This document shows positions 15,051-24,178 of a DNA stretch of 61,569 nucleotides, in pieces; within the stretch, counting starts at the first letter, position 1; each line of letters opens with the position of its first letter. Source of the stretch: Opitutia bacterium (GTDB lineage Bacteria; Verrucomicrobiota; Verrucomicrobiia; Opitutales; Opitutaceae); the NCBI GenBank assembly GCA_016199925.1, contig JACQFT010000108.1, positions 1-61,569 on the forward strand. Direction: 5' to 3'. The translations under genes and the position numbers were made by a program. The notes beneath the pieces were generated by a model, which worked only from the letters and a program-made list of their open reading frames with translations, did no database searches and had not been told where the DNA came from.

Positions 15051-16445
15051 TCAGATGTGGATCGCCTCGTTCGTCGTCGCAGCGGCGGCTTCGCCGAGCG
15101 CTTCGGACAATGTCGGATGCGCGTGGATCGTGTGATGGATTTCGTCGACGGTCGCCTCGAGATTCATCGCGAGGCCAAACTCCGCGATGAGTTCCGTCGC
15201 TTCGTTGCCGATGATGTGCACGCCGAGAATCTCGCCGGTCTTCGCGTCGCTGATGATCTTCACGAAGCCTTCCGTGTCACCCGCCGCCACGGCTTTGCCG
15301 ACCGCGGTGAACGGGAACTTGCCGACCTTGTAGTCGAGTTTCTTCTCGTTCGCGGCCTTCTCGGTGAGACCCGTGCTGGCCACTTGCGGCTGGCAGTAAG
15401 TGCAGCCCGGAAAATTGCCGACCTGCTTCGGCTGGCTGTGGCCGAAGATGCCGTTGACGGCGTTGATCGCGCGAAACATCGCGACGTGCGCGAGCCACGG
15501 CGGCCCCTGAATGTCGCCGCACGCATAGATGCCGGCGACGCTCGTCTGGTAATTTGCATCGACCTTCACGAAGCCGCGGTCGAGCTCGAGCTTCACCTTC
15601 GACGACAGCAGTCCCTCCAACGCCGCCGTGATGCCGACGGCGACGAGCACGGTCTCGACCTCGATCTCGGTCGTCGCGCCGTCTTTCACGAGGTTGAGCT
15701 TCACGCTGTCGGCGCCGACGCGGATGTTGTCGCACTTCGTCCCGACGTGGGTCGCGATGCCCTGCTTGGCGAAACTGCGGTCGAGCGTCTTGGCGACATC
15801 CTCGTCCTCCACCGGCAGAATCTGCGGCAGCATCTCGACGAGCGTCACCTTCGTGCCGAAGGCGTTGAAGAAATACGCGAACTCCACGCCGATGGCCCCC
15901 GCGCCGATGATCGCCAGGGATTTCGGCGGCGCCTTCGCGACGAGCGCCTCGCGCGACGTCATCACGCGCACGCCGTCGACCGGCAGGCCGGGCAGCAGCT
16001 TCGGCTTCTGGCCGGTCGCGAGGAGGATGGCCTTCGTCTTGAAAAATTTTCCCCGCTGCGCGCCTTCCGTCACCTCCACCATGCCGGGAATCGTGACCTG
16101 CGCCTTGCCGACGAAGTAGTCGACCCTGTTTTTCTTGAAGAGAAATTCGACGCCGCCCGCCATCTTGTTTGAGACGCCGCGCGAGCGCGCGATGATCTTC
16201 TCGAAGTCGAACGACACGCCCTGCACGCTGAGCCCGTAGGCGTCGGCCTTCTGGATGGTGCGGTAGAGCTCGGCGCTCTTGAGCAGCGCCTTGGTGGGGA
16301 TGCAACCCCAGTTCAGGCACGTGCCGCCGGCGCGCTCCATTTCGATGCACGCGACTTTTTTGCCGAGCTGCCCGGCGCGGATCGCCGCGACGTAGCCGGC
16401 CGGACCGCCGCCAATGACCACCAAATCGTAGATTGCGTCAGACAT
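15051..16445 (-). CDS. lpdA: Dihydrolipoyl dehydrogenase
   Basis: A 464-residue flavoprotein, the E3 subunit of pyruvate/2-oxoglutarate dehydrogenase and glycine cleavage complexes; it reoxidises lipoamide with NAD+. FAD-binding VVIGGGPAGYVAA (residues 9-21), redox disulfide GGTCLNWGC (C43, C48), NAD-binding AIIGAGAIGVEFAYFF, second FAD motif GIYACGDIQG, and the C-terminal HAHPTLSEALGEAA with the catalytic His-Glu pair. One oddity: the interface region has GNFPGCTYCQPQVASTGLTE, where most E3 proteins lack the two cysteines. The gene stands alone with its own terminator. Confidence 0.95.
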   Translation of the reverse strand: MSDAIYDLVVIGGGPAGYVAAIRAGQLGKKVACIEMERAGGTCLNWGCIPTKALLKSAELYRTIQKADAYGLSVQGVSFDFEKIIARSRGVSNKMAGGVEFLFKKNRVDYFVGKAQVTIPGMVEVTEGAQRGKFFKTKAILLATGQKPKLLPGLPVDGVRVMTSREALVAKAPPKSLAIIGAGAIGVEFAYFFNAFGTKVTLVEMLPQILPVEDEDVAKTLDRSFAKQGIATHVGTKCDNIRVGADSVKLNLVKDGATTEIEVETVLVAVGITAALEGLLSSKVKLELDRGFVKVDANYQTSVAGIYACGDIQGPPWLAHVAMFRAINAVNGIFGHSQPKQVGNFPGCTYCQPQVASTGLTEKAANEKKLDYKVGKFPFTAVGKAVAAGDTEGFVKIISDAKTGEILGVHIIGNEATELIAEFGLAMNLEATVDEIHHTIHAHPTLSEALGEAAAATTNEAIHI

Positions 16446-16530
16446 AGTCTTTGAGGATTAGGGCCGCCAAAGTCGCCCCCCGCCCCGCGCCCGTCAAACG
16501 GAATCTGGAGAACAGCCTCCGCCGAACAAA

Positions 16531-16600
16531 TGACGAATTTTAGATGACGAATCAGTGCCGCACACGGCCGAACGGTGCATTCGTCATTCGGAACTCGTCC
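16531..16600. repeat. Inverted heptamer-repeat hairpin element
   Basis: An intergenic element with 7-bp periodicity in both arms. Left arm: TGACGAA, TTTTAGA, TGACGAA (16531-16551). Right arm read in reverse complement: GGACGAG, TTCCGAA, TGACGAA (16600-16580). The innermost TGACGAAT/ATTCGTCA pairs perfectly around a 26-nt loop (16553-16578). It is the only distinctive feature of the 163-bp gap between lpdA and the holin-like gene. The A/T content is higher than in the flanking DNA. It is of the same design as 21935-22018 and the flanks of 41811-42275. Confidence 0.6.
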
Positions 16601-16607
16601 TTCCAAG

Positions 16608-17030
16608 TCAGATGTCGATTACGTCATCCGGTTTCGCCGGCGACGGCGCCGCCGGCCGCGTCGCCGGCACGGCCGGCTTCGGCGCGAGCACGTGGCTCAG
16701 GATCATGTTGGTCAGGCTCACGATCAGCGCGCCCCACAACGCCGCCCCGAACGTCGCGACGTGAAAGCCCTCGACGAGCCGGCCCACGAAGTAGAACAGG
16801 CACGCGTTGATGATCCAGATGCCGATCCCGAGCGTCAGAAAAATAAACGGCAGCGTGAACAGCAGCAGCAGCGGCTTCAGCACCGCGTTGAAGAAACTCA
16901 GCACGAGCACGACGATGAGCAGGGTCGCACCGTCGTCGTAGCTGATGCCCCGCACCAGCTTGGTGCTGAGCACCACGCCGACCGCGAGCACCGACCACCG
17001 CACGAGCAGGTTGACGAATCCTTTGTTCAT
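16608..17030 (-). CDS. Phage holin family (4-TM) membrane protein
   Basis: A 140-residue protein with four hydrophobic helices: VRWSVLAVGVVLSTKLVRGI, ATLLIVVLVLSFFNAVLKPLLLLFTLPFIFLTLGIGIWIINACLFYFVG, and FGAALWGALIVSLTNMIL. The layout and the FFNAVLKPLLLLFTLPFIFLTLG motif fit the small 4-TM family called 'phage holin family' (YvlD-like), widespread in bacteria and not in itself a sign of phage. A Pro/Ala-rich tail follows. The ATG at 17030 is preferred over an upstream in-frame start that overlaps the divergent glycosyltransferase gene. Confidence 0.82.
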   Translation of the reverse strand: MNKGFVNLLVRWSVLAVGVVLSTKLVRGISYDDGATLLIVVLVLSFFNAVLKPLLLLFTLPFIFLTLGIGIWIINACLFYFVGRLVEGFHVATFGAALWGALIVSLTNMILSHVLAPKPAVPATRPAAPSPAKPDDVIDI

Positions 17031-17070
17031 GGAAAGATGCCAAAATGGAGCCATCCTTTCCGCCGGAGCA

Positions 17071-18216
17071 ATGAAAATTCTCATCCTTCAGGACTACCTG
17101 CGCAGCGGCGGCACCGAGCGGCACTCGGTCTTTCTCGCCAGTGCGTTCGCCGATGCCGGGCACGATGTCTCCCTCGTCACCTTCCGGCCCGGCGGCCAGC
17201 TCGCCACCGACAGTTGGCAGCCCAACTTCGCCTATCACTCGCTCCAAAAACGCGACTGGCATCTCGACTGGTTTGCTCCGGGGTTGCGCGATCTCGTCGG
17301 CAAAATCTCCCCGCAAATCGTGCTCTGCATGGGCCGCATGGCCAACTGCTACGCCGTCCTCGTCCAGATGCGTCTGCCGCAGACCACCGTCATCTGCACG
17401 ATGCGCACCGGCAAACCCCTCCCGTTCCTCTACGTCCGCTCGCTCCGCGTCTGCCGCCACATCATCGCCAACAGCTTCGTCGCCAAGCGCGTGCTCGCCG
17501 AGATCTACCACGTGCCGGAGGTCAAGGTCACCGTCATCCACAATCCCCTCCTGCGTTTCAGCGACACCGCGCCGGCCCGCAACCTCGAGCTGCGCCGCCG
17601 CCACGGCGCCGGACCAAACACCGTCGTCATCCTCAACGTCGCGATGTTTCGCCCGGAGAAAAACCACCGCGAACTCATCGAACTTTGCTCGCGCCTGCCG
17701 GGCTATCTCGACTGGCAGCTCTGGCTCGCCGGCGACGGCCCCGCGCGCGCCGCGTGCGAGAAACTCGCGGCCGATCTCGGCCTCGGCGGCCGCGTGAAGT
17801 TCGTCGGCTACTTCGCCGACCCGACCCCGCTCTACGGCGCGGCCGACCTCGCCGCACTCACCTCGCAAAGCGAGTCGCTCTCGAATTTCCTCATCGAGGC
17901 CCAGCTCCACGGCCTGCCCGCGGTCGCCTACAACATCGTGGGCGTCGGCGAGTGCTTCCGGCCCGACCTCACCGGCTACCTCATCGGCAACCGCGACCGC
18001 GCCGCCTTCATCGACCAGCTCGTCCGCCTCGTCCGCGAGCCCGCCCTGCGGGCACGGTTCGCCGCCGCCGCCCGCGACTACGCCCGCCGCAATTTTCTCC
18101 CGCAGCGCCAGGTGCAGGCGCACCTCACTTTGTTCAACAAATACGCCGCGCCGTTGCCGGGCGACGGCCCGACCGTCGCCCCGGCGCAGACCGGCGGACG
18201 ATCCCTCGGCCGCTAG
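17071..18216 (+). CDS. Glycosyltransferase family 4 protein
   Basis: A 381-residue GT-B fold glycosyltransferase. N-terminal domain starts MKILILQDYLRSGGTERHSVFLASAFADAGHDVSLVTF; the C-terminal nucleotide-sugar domain has NVAMFRPEKNHRELIELC, LWLAGDGPARAACEKLAADLGLGGRVKFVGYFADP and the acidic motif SQSESLSNFLIEAQLHGLPAVAYN (E-x7-E). The donor and acceptor cannot be predicted. A GGAG lies about 20 bp upstream. It is outside the main polysaccharide cluster, 75 bp before the uvrA-like gene. Confidence 0.9.
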   Translation: MKILILQDYLRSGGTERHSVFLASAFADAGHDVSLVTFRPGGQLATDSWQPNFAYHSLQKRDWHLDWFAPGLRDLVGKISPQIVLCMGRMANCYAVLVQMRLPQTTVICTMRTGKPLPFLYVRSLRVCRHIIANSFVAKRVLAEIYHVPEVKVTVIHNPLLRFSDTAPARNLELRRRHGAGPNTVVILNVAMFRPEKNHRELIELCSRLPGYLDWQLWLAGDGPARAACEKLAADLGLGGRVKFVGYFADPTPLYGAADLAALTSQSESLSNFLIEAQLHGLPAVAYNIVGVGECFRPDLTGYLIGNRDRAAFIDQLVRLVREPALRARFAAAARDYARRNFLPQRQVQAHLTLFNKYAAPLPGDGPTVAPAQTGGRSLGR

Positions 18217-18909
18217 CAAGCGCCGACGGGACACTGCCACCCACCATTGAGCGTTTGAGTTTTCGCGCCGCATGGCCATCCGTCTCCGCCTGTGGTTCAT
18301 CCCGCTCCCGACTCCATCCGCCTGCGCGGCGTCCGCCAGAACAACCTCCGGGGCTTCGACCTCGACCTGCCGCTCGGCCAGTTCATCGTCGTCACCGGCC
18401 TGAGCGGCGCCGGCAAATCGTCGCTCGTCTTCGACACCCTCCACGCCGAGGGCCAGCGCCGCTACGTCGAAACCTTCTCCGCCTACACGCGTCAGTTCCT
18501 CGAGCTGCTCGACAAACCCAAGGTCGACTCCGTCGAAAATATCCGCCCGTCGATCGCCATCCAGCAGACCAACACCGTCAAGACCTCGCGCTCCACCGTC
18601 GGCACGATGACCGAGCTCACCGATTTCGCCAAAGTCTGGTTCAGCCACGTCGCCAAATGCTACGACCCCGAGACCGGTGAGGAGGTCGCCGACGACACCC
18701 CGCAGACGATCTGGGCCAAGACTTTCTCCCGTCACGCCGCCGCCACGCTGCTCCTGTGCTTCCGCATCGACAAACCCGCCAACCTCGCGTGGACCGAAGT
18801 CCTCACGAGCATCAAAGGCCAAGGCTACACCCGCGTGCTGTGCGCTGACGGAGCCGGGACGCCCTCGTCCCGGTCGTCCCTCCACAAGCTCGACGACCTG
18901 CTCTCCTCC

Positions 18910-18944
18910 CTACCCGCTCCTCGCTACCCGCTACTCGCTACTTC
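18910..18944. repeat. Heptamer array (CTACYCG)5 inside uvrA
   Basis: Five consecutive 7-bp units: CTACCCG, CTCCTCG, CTACCCG, CTACTCG, CTACTTC. In the coding frame it gives LPAPRYPLLATS between LDDLLSS and HLFVIQDRL, a plausible linker. Base composition (pyrimidine-rich) differs from the flanking coding sequence. Confidence 0.7.
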
Positions 18945-19057
18945 GCATCTGTTCGTCATCCAAGACCGGCTCGCCATCGCCGCCGCGAACAAATCCCGTT
19001 TCCTCGAAGCCTGCGAAACGGCCCTGCACTTCGGGCACGGACAAGTTTTCTTGTTTG

Positions 19058-19089
19058 GCTCTCAGCCCTCAGCTCTCGGCTCTCAGCTC
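19058..19089. repeat. Heptamer array (GCTCTCA)4 inside uvrA
   Basis: Units GCTCTCA, GCCCTCA, GCTCTCG, GCTCTCA and a partial GCTC, exact 7-bp spacing. It encodes GSQPSALGSQL in the first uvrA frame, just upstream of the frameshift near 19146. Same unit as the arrays at 21987-22018 and 23226-23250. Confidence 0.75.
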
Positions 19090-20081
19090 TTCCCGCCCGC
19101 CGGTCATTTCTCCCGCGGCCTCCACTCGCCGCAGACGGGCCGCACCCGACCACTCGCTCTCCATCGCCGACGGCGCGATCAAAGCGTGGGAAGGCGAGAT
19201 CTACGGCGAGTCGAAGAAGGACCTCATCAAGTTCGCCAAGAAAGTCGGCCTGCCCACCAACGTCCCCTTCGCCGCACTCACGCCCGCGCAGAAGGCGTTC
19301 GTGATCGACGGCTCGCCGGGCTACGACGGCGAAGTCAACCACTGGCCCAAATACTGGTATGGCGTGAAGGGCTTCTTCCGCTACCTCGAGAAGACGACCT
19401 ACAAGATGCACGTGCGCGTCTTCCTTTCGCGCTTCCGGGCCTACAACCAGTGCCCCGACTGCCGCGGCCTCCGCCTCCAACCCGAGGCGCTCTGCTGGAA
19501 ATGGCGCGGCTACACACTCCCCCAACTCTACCAACTCCCCGTTGGCGAGCTGCTCGCGCTGATCGCGTCGGACTCGTCACCCACTGCTCCTTCCGCCTCC
19601 CCCTCGGCCCACAGCGCCTCCGTCGCCCACGACTCCATCGTCACCCGCCTCCGTTATCTCGTCCAGGTCGGCCTCGGATACCTCACGCTCGACCGCTCCT
19701 CGCGCACCCTTTCCGGCGGCGAAGTCCAGCGCGTCAACCTCACCTCCTGCCTCGGCACCTCGCTCGTCGACACCCTCTTCGTCCTCGACGAACCCTCCGT
19801 CGGCCTCCACCCGCGCGACATCGACCGCCTCCTCGGCATCATCCGCACCCTCACCGACACCGGCAACACCGTCGTCGTCGTCGAGCACGACGAGGCGATG
19901 ATCCGCGCCGCCGACCACATCGTCGAGATCGGACCCGAGCCCGGCGCCCGCGGCGGCCACATCGTCTTTCAGGGCAGCGTCGGCGCCATGCTCCGCTCCT
20001 CGCGCAGCATCACCGGCTCCTATTTCTCCGGCCGCCAGCGCGTCGATCCGCCCGCCACACGCCGCCCCGTTGATTCTCCCG

Positions 20082-20116
20082 ATCAAAAATCGAGCATCGA
20101 AAATCGAAAATCCAAG
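20082..20116. repeat. Heptamer array (ATCGAAA)5 inside uvrA
   Basis: Five 7-bp steps: ATCAAAA, ATCGAGC, ATCGAAA, ATCGAAA, ATCCAAG. It is an A-rich island in very GC-rich coding DNA and encodes the linker DQKSSIENRKSKQ between the first two ATPase modules of the first half. Confidence 0.75.
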
Positions 20117-20836
20117 CAGACCAACTGGCTCAGATTCACGAACGCCTCCAAGCACAACCTCCGCAATCTCACCTTCGCCCTCCCCCTCCAACGCCTCGTC
20201 TGCCTCTCGGGCGTTTCCGGCTCCGGCAAATCCACGCTTCTCGACAACGTCATCCACCAGGGCCTGCTCGCGCAGCGAGGCCAGATGACCGACGACCCGG
20301 CCGAGGTCGAAAGCATCAAGTCCGACCTCGCCTTCGCCGAGATCGTGCTCGTCGACCAGTCGCCGCTCAGCCGCACGCCGCGCTCGAACCCCGCGCTCTA
20401 CTGCGAAGCGTGGGAGCTCATCCGCGAACTCTACGCCGTCACCCCCGCCGCGCGCGCCGCCGGTTTCAGCCCCTCCAGTTTTTCCTTCAACAGCGGCGAC
20501 GGCCGCTGCGACCACTGCCAGGGCCTCGGCAGCGAGCGCGTCGAGATGCAGTTCCTCTCCGACGTCTTCGTGCCCTGCCCCGTCTGCGAAGGCCGCCGCT
20601 TCAAACCCGAAGTGCTCGCCGTCCGCTGGAGCGGCCTCACCGTCTCCGAGCTGCTCGCCACGACCGTCGCCGACGCGCTCCCGCTCTTTGCGACCCATCC
20701 GGAAATCCGCCGGCGCCTCGCCGCACTCGACGAAGTCGGCGTCGGTTACCTCCCGCTCGGCCAGCCGCTCAACACCCTCTCCGGCGGCGAATCCCAACGC
20801 CTCAAACTCGTCCGCTACCTCAGCGAATTTACTTCC

Positions 20837-20871
20837 GACTCTCTCGCCTCCAGCCTCTCGCCTCCAGCCTC
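20837..20871. repeat. Heptamer array (YMGCCTC)5 inside uvrA
   Basis: Units GACTCTC, TCGCCTC, CAGCCTC, TCGCCTC, CAGCCTC, that is, a 14-bp unit made of two 7-bp halves. It encodes SDSLASSLSPPASA between the LSGGESQRLKLVRYLSEF signature and the LLLLDEPTTGLH Walker B, a place where insertions are unusual in UvrA. Confidence 0.7.
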
Positions 20872-21934
20872 CGCTGCGGGCGCACTCCTCCTTCTGGACG
20901 AACCCACCACCGGCCTCCACCGCCACGACGTCAAGCGGTTGCTCGAAGTTCTCCAGCGCATCGTCGGCCAAGGTCACAGCGTCGTCGTCATCGAGCACAA
21001 CCTCGACGTCCTCAAGTCCGCCGACTGGATCCTCGAGATCGGCCCCGAGGCCGGCGCGCAAGGCGGCCGCGTCATCGCCGAAGGCACACCCGAGGACCTC
21101 GCCCGCACCGCCACCGCCACCTCGCCGTTCCTCGCCGCCGCCCTTGCTGAACACGGAGGGCCGAGCACCCGCGAAGTCGCGCGCTCCGCCCAAAGTAACT
21201 TGATAGGTTACCCGACGGGCGACGACCGGACCGACGTTCTCGCGGCGGCCGAGGAGCCCGCGCCCTACCAAACCGGCCTCTCCCTGACGGGCGGCGAGCT
21301 GACGCTCATCGGTGCGCGGGAGAACAATCTCAAGAACATCTCCCTCACGATCCCGCACCGGCAGCTCACGGTCGTCACCGGCGTCTCGGGCTCGGGCAAG
21401 TCCACCCTCGCGTTCGACATCGTTTTTGCCGAGGGCCAGCGCCGCTTCATGGAGTCGATGTCGCCCTACGCGCGCCAGTTCGTCGAACAACTGCCGCGAC
21501 CCGACATCGACCGCCTCACCGGCATCCCGCCCACGGTCGCCATCGAGCAACGCGTCACGCGCGGCTCGCGCAAGTCCACGGTCGCCACCATCACCGAGGT
21601 CGCGCAATACCTGCGTCTGCTCTACGCCCGCCTCGGCGTGCAGCATCACCCCGAGACCGGCCGCCCCGTCACGCCGCTCTCCGCCGGCCAACTCCGCGCG
21701 TTGCTCGCCAAAGTCCTCGCGTCGCCCAAAGCGAGAAAGTCCAGGCACCTTTATCTCTGCGCCCCGCTCGTCCGCAGCCGCAAGGGCCACCACGAGCCTA
21801 TCGCCAAATGGATCGCCCAGCAGGGCTACGAGCTGATGCGCGCCGACGGCCAACTTCTCCGCGTCGACGCCTTCACCAAACTCGACCGCTACAAGGAGCA
21901 CGATGTCGAGGTGGTGGTCGCCGATCTGAAGGAA

Positions 21935-22018
21935 GCTAAGAGCTCAGAGCCGAGAGCTAAGAGCGGGAAAAGACCGACTCCGAAAAGCTCTCCGCTCTCA
22001 ACTCTCAGCTCTCAGCTC
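21935..22018. repeat. Inverted pair of heptamer arrays with 22-nt loop, inside uvrA
   Basis: Left arm (21935-21964): GCTAAGA, GCTCAGA, GCCGAGA, GCTAAGA, GC. Right arm (21987-22018): GCTCTCC, GCTCTCA, ACTCTCA, GCTCTCA, GCTC. The right arm in reverse complement is the same GAGCTGA-type unit as the left arm, so the whole can fold into a roughly 30-bp imperfect stem around a loop at 21965-21986. It remains in frame, encoding EAKSSEPRAKSGKRPTPK and then SSPLSTLSSQLAEAL. It is a gene-less counterpart of the element around the four-helix-bundle gene. Confidence 0.75.
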
Positions 22019-22937
22019 GCCGAGGCGTTGCGCCTCGGCAAGGGCGCCTGCTTCCTCCTCACGCCCGCGGGCGAAGTCCTCTCGTGGTTCTCCACCACGC
22101 GCACCGACATCGCGACGGGCGAGTCCTTCCCCGAGCTCGACCCGAAATATTTTTCCTTCAACTCGCCGCGCGGCTGGTGCCCGACGTGCCGCGGCCACGG
22201 ACGCATCTACGACTGGATGCTTCAGCCCGATGACGACGAGGAGATGTCGGACGAGGTCGCCGACGCCTTGCGCAGTTTCGACCCCGACGATCCGGCCTCG
22301 CACGGCAAGGCCTGTCCGACCTGCCACGGCGAACGCCTCGGCCGCATCGCGCGCGCCGTCAAACTCCCTCTGAAGAAAGGCGCCCCCATCTCGCTGCCCG
22401 CGCTGAGCCGGCTGACCTCCGCCGAGCTCATCGCCACCCTCCGCAACCTGCAGCTCGACGCCCGCGGCAAACTCATCACGCAGGACATCGTGCCGCAGAT
22501 CGAGGAGCGCCTGCGCTTCCTCGGGCGCGTCGGCCTGCACTATCTCGAGCTCGACCGGCCGACCGAAACGCTGTCCGGCGGCGAAGCACAGCGCATCCGC
22601 CTCGCGGCCCAGCTCGGCTCCAATCTCTCCGGCGTCCTCTATGTGCTCGACGAACCGTCCATCGGCCTCCACGCGCGCGACAACGAACGCCTGATCGAGA
22701 CGCTCCTCACCCTCCGCGAGAAGGGCAACACGCTGCTCGTCGTCGAGCACGACGACGTGGTGATGGCGCGCGCCGACCGCATCATCGACCTCGGGCCCGG
22801 CGCCGGCCGGCACGGCGGCGAAGTGCTCGCCAACGAAACTCCGTCCGCCCTCAAGAAGAACTCCTCGTCACTCACCGGGATCTTTCTCGCGAAGGGCATC
22901 GTGCATCCGCTGCGCGGCAGCTACCGCCCGGTCGGCT

Positions 22938-22960
22938 GTGGGAGCGAGCTTGCTCGCGAC
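22938..22960 (+). repeat. REP unit inside uvrA coding sequence
   Basis: A 23-bp unit starting GTGGGAGCGAGCTTGCTCGC, identical over all 23 bp to 24179-24201 downstream. It is translated as CGSELARDK in the linker before the fourth ATPase module. A REP singlet inside an open coding frame is unusual. Confidence 0.8.
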
Positions 22961-23225
22961 AAATCAAAGAAGTCGGCTGCCAGCAGCCTCCCGCAAGAAA
23001 ACCCCGACTGGCTCACCCTCACCGGCGCCACCTACCGCAATCTCGATGCCGTCACCCTGCGCCTGCCCCTCGGCCGGCTCACGATGGTGTGCGGCCCCAG
23101 CGGCGCGGGCAAATCCACCCTCTTCCGCGACCTGCTGCACCCGGCCGTCAGTTGCGCGATCAAGCGCAAGAGTGCAAAGCTCACGGGCAAAGAATTTCTC
23201 AAACATGCCTCGTTTGAATCCGACG

Positions 23226-23250
23226 GCTCTCAGCTCTCAGCTCTCAGCTC
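23226..23250. repeat. Heptamer array (GCTCTCA)3 inside uvrA
   Basis: Three perfect GCTCTCA units and a partial GCTC. It encodes GSQLSALSSRLP in the last ATPase module, just before the VDQSPIGKTPRS motif. It is the most regular of the uvrA arrays. Confidence 0.78.
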
Positions 23251-24178
23251 GCGGCTGCCTTTCGCAGAACTCTGCGGAGCCAACGGCTTCAAGTCCGTCA
23301 TCGAGGTCGACCAGTCGCCCATCGGCAAGACGCCGCGCTCTACGCCCGCGACCTACCTCGGCATCTTCGATCTCATCCGCCAGTTCTTCGCGTCGCTGCC
23401 CGAGGCGAAGATGCGCGGCTACAGCGCCGGCCGCTTCTCGTTCAACACCGTGGGCGGTCGCTGCAACGCCTGCTCCGGCGCCGGCCGCATCAAATTCGAG
23501 ATGGCCTTCATGCCCGACTCCTACCTGCCCTGCGACGATTGCGGCGGCCTGCGCTACGGCCCGGAGTTGGCCGACATCACGTGGAAAGGAAAGAGCATCG
23601 GCCAGGTGCTCCAGCTCTCGTTCGACGAGGCGACGGTCTTCTTCGATTTCCATTCGCAGCTCTCGCAAGTCTGCCAGCTCATGGTTGATTGCGGCCTCGG
23701 CTACCTGACGCTCGGGCAAAGCAGCCCGTCGCTCTCCGGCGGCGAGGCGCAGCGGCTCAAGCTCGTCACGGAGCTCGCGCGCGGCCTGCAAAGTTATCAG
23801 GAGCGCTCGCGCGGCATCGCCGTGCGCAATCTCTACCTCCTCGAAGAGCCGACCATCGGCCTGCACCTGAGCGACTGCGAGAAACTCATCCGCGTGCTGC
23901 ACAATCTCGTCGAGCAAGGCCACACGGTTGTCGTGATCGAGCACCACCTCGATCTCCTCGCCGAAGCCGACTACATCGTCGAACTCGGCCCCGACGGCGG
24001 CCCGGCCGGCGGCGAGATCATGTATCAGGGTCCGCTCGCCGGCCTGCTGAAAGTGAAGCGCAGCCCGACCGCGCCGTATCTGCGCGAGAAGTTGAGGCAG
24101 TAGCGCGATGCTTGAGTCCGCGATCGTGACACTCTCCGGAGCAAGGCTGCGGCGAGTCACGGCCAACGCCTCTCGTTT

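Larger units (their letters stand above)
18292..24103 (+). pseudogene. uvrA: Tandem double-length UvrA (four ABC modules), frameshifted near 19146
   Basis: About 1937 codons, twice the normal UvrA. UvrA binds damaged DNA in nucleotide excision repair. The first half opens with GLSGAGKSSLVFDTLHAEGQRRYVETFSAYTRQFLELL and has a second ATPase module with [25 protein letters not shown] and LLLLDEPTTGLH. The second half repeats this: [100 protein letters not shown], ending LLEEPTIGLH and VVVIEHHLDLLAEADYIVELGPDGG. The frame shifts by one base near 19146, between SRGLHSPQTGRT (old frame) and PDHSLSIADGAIKAW (new frame). The usual SFN-NP-GACP zinc segment is missing there, so a deletion is likely. 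At least six heptamer-array sites and one REP lie inside. The start is the GTG at 18292; an upstream in-frame TGA excludes a longer start. Confidence 0.85.

Noticed and set aside
16608-17030. Holin-family gene as a sign of prophage
   Set aside because: The 4-TM family is common in ordinary genomes, and no other phage gene is in the window.
19058-19146. Heptamer-copy-number change as the cause of the uvrA frameshift (phase variation)
   Set aside because: The arithmetic fits (one extra 7-mer gives a net +1 shift), but UvrA-like sequence stays in the old frame after the array (GHFSRGLHSPQTGRT), so the shift lies downstream of it, at an apparent deletion.
19577-21901. 774-residue open frame on the minus strand inside uvrA
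   Set aside because: It is the antisense shadow of well-supported UvrA sequence, with Gly/Glu/Val/Ala-rich composition typical of GC-rich antisense frames and no family features.
18910-23250. The repeat arrays as a CRISPR array
   Set aside because: Units are 7 bp without spacers, lie inside a coding frame, and no cas genes are present.
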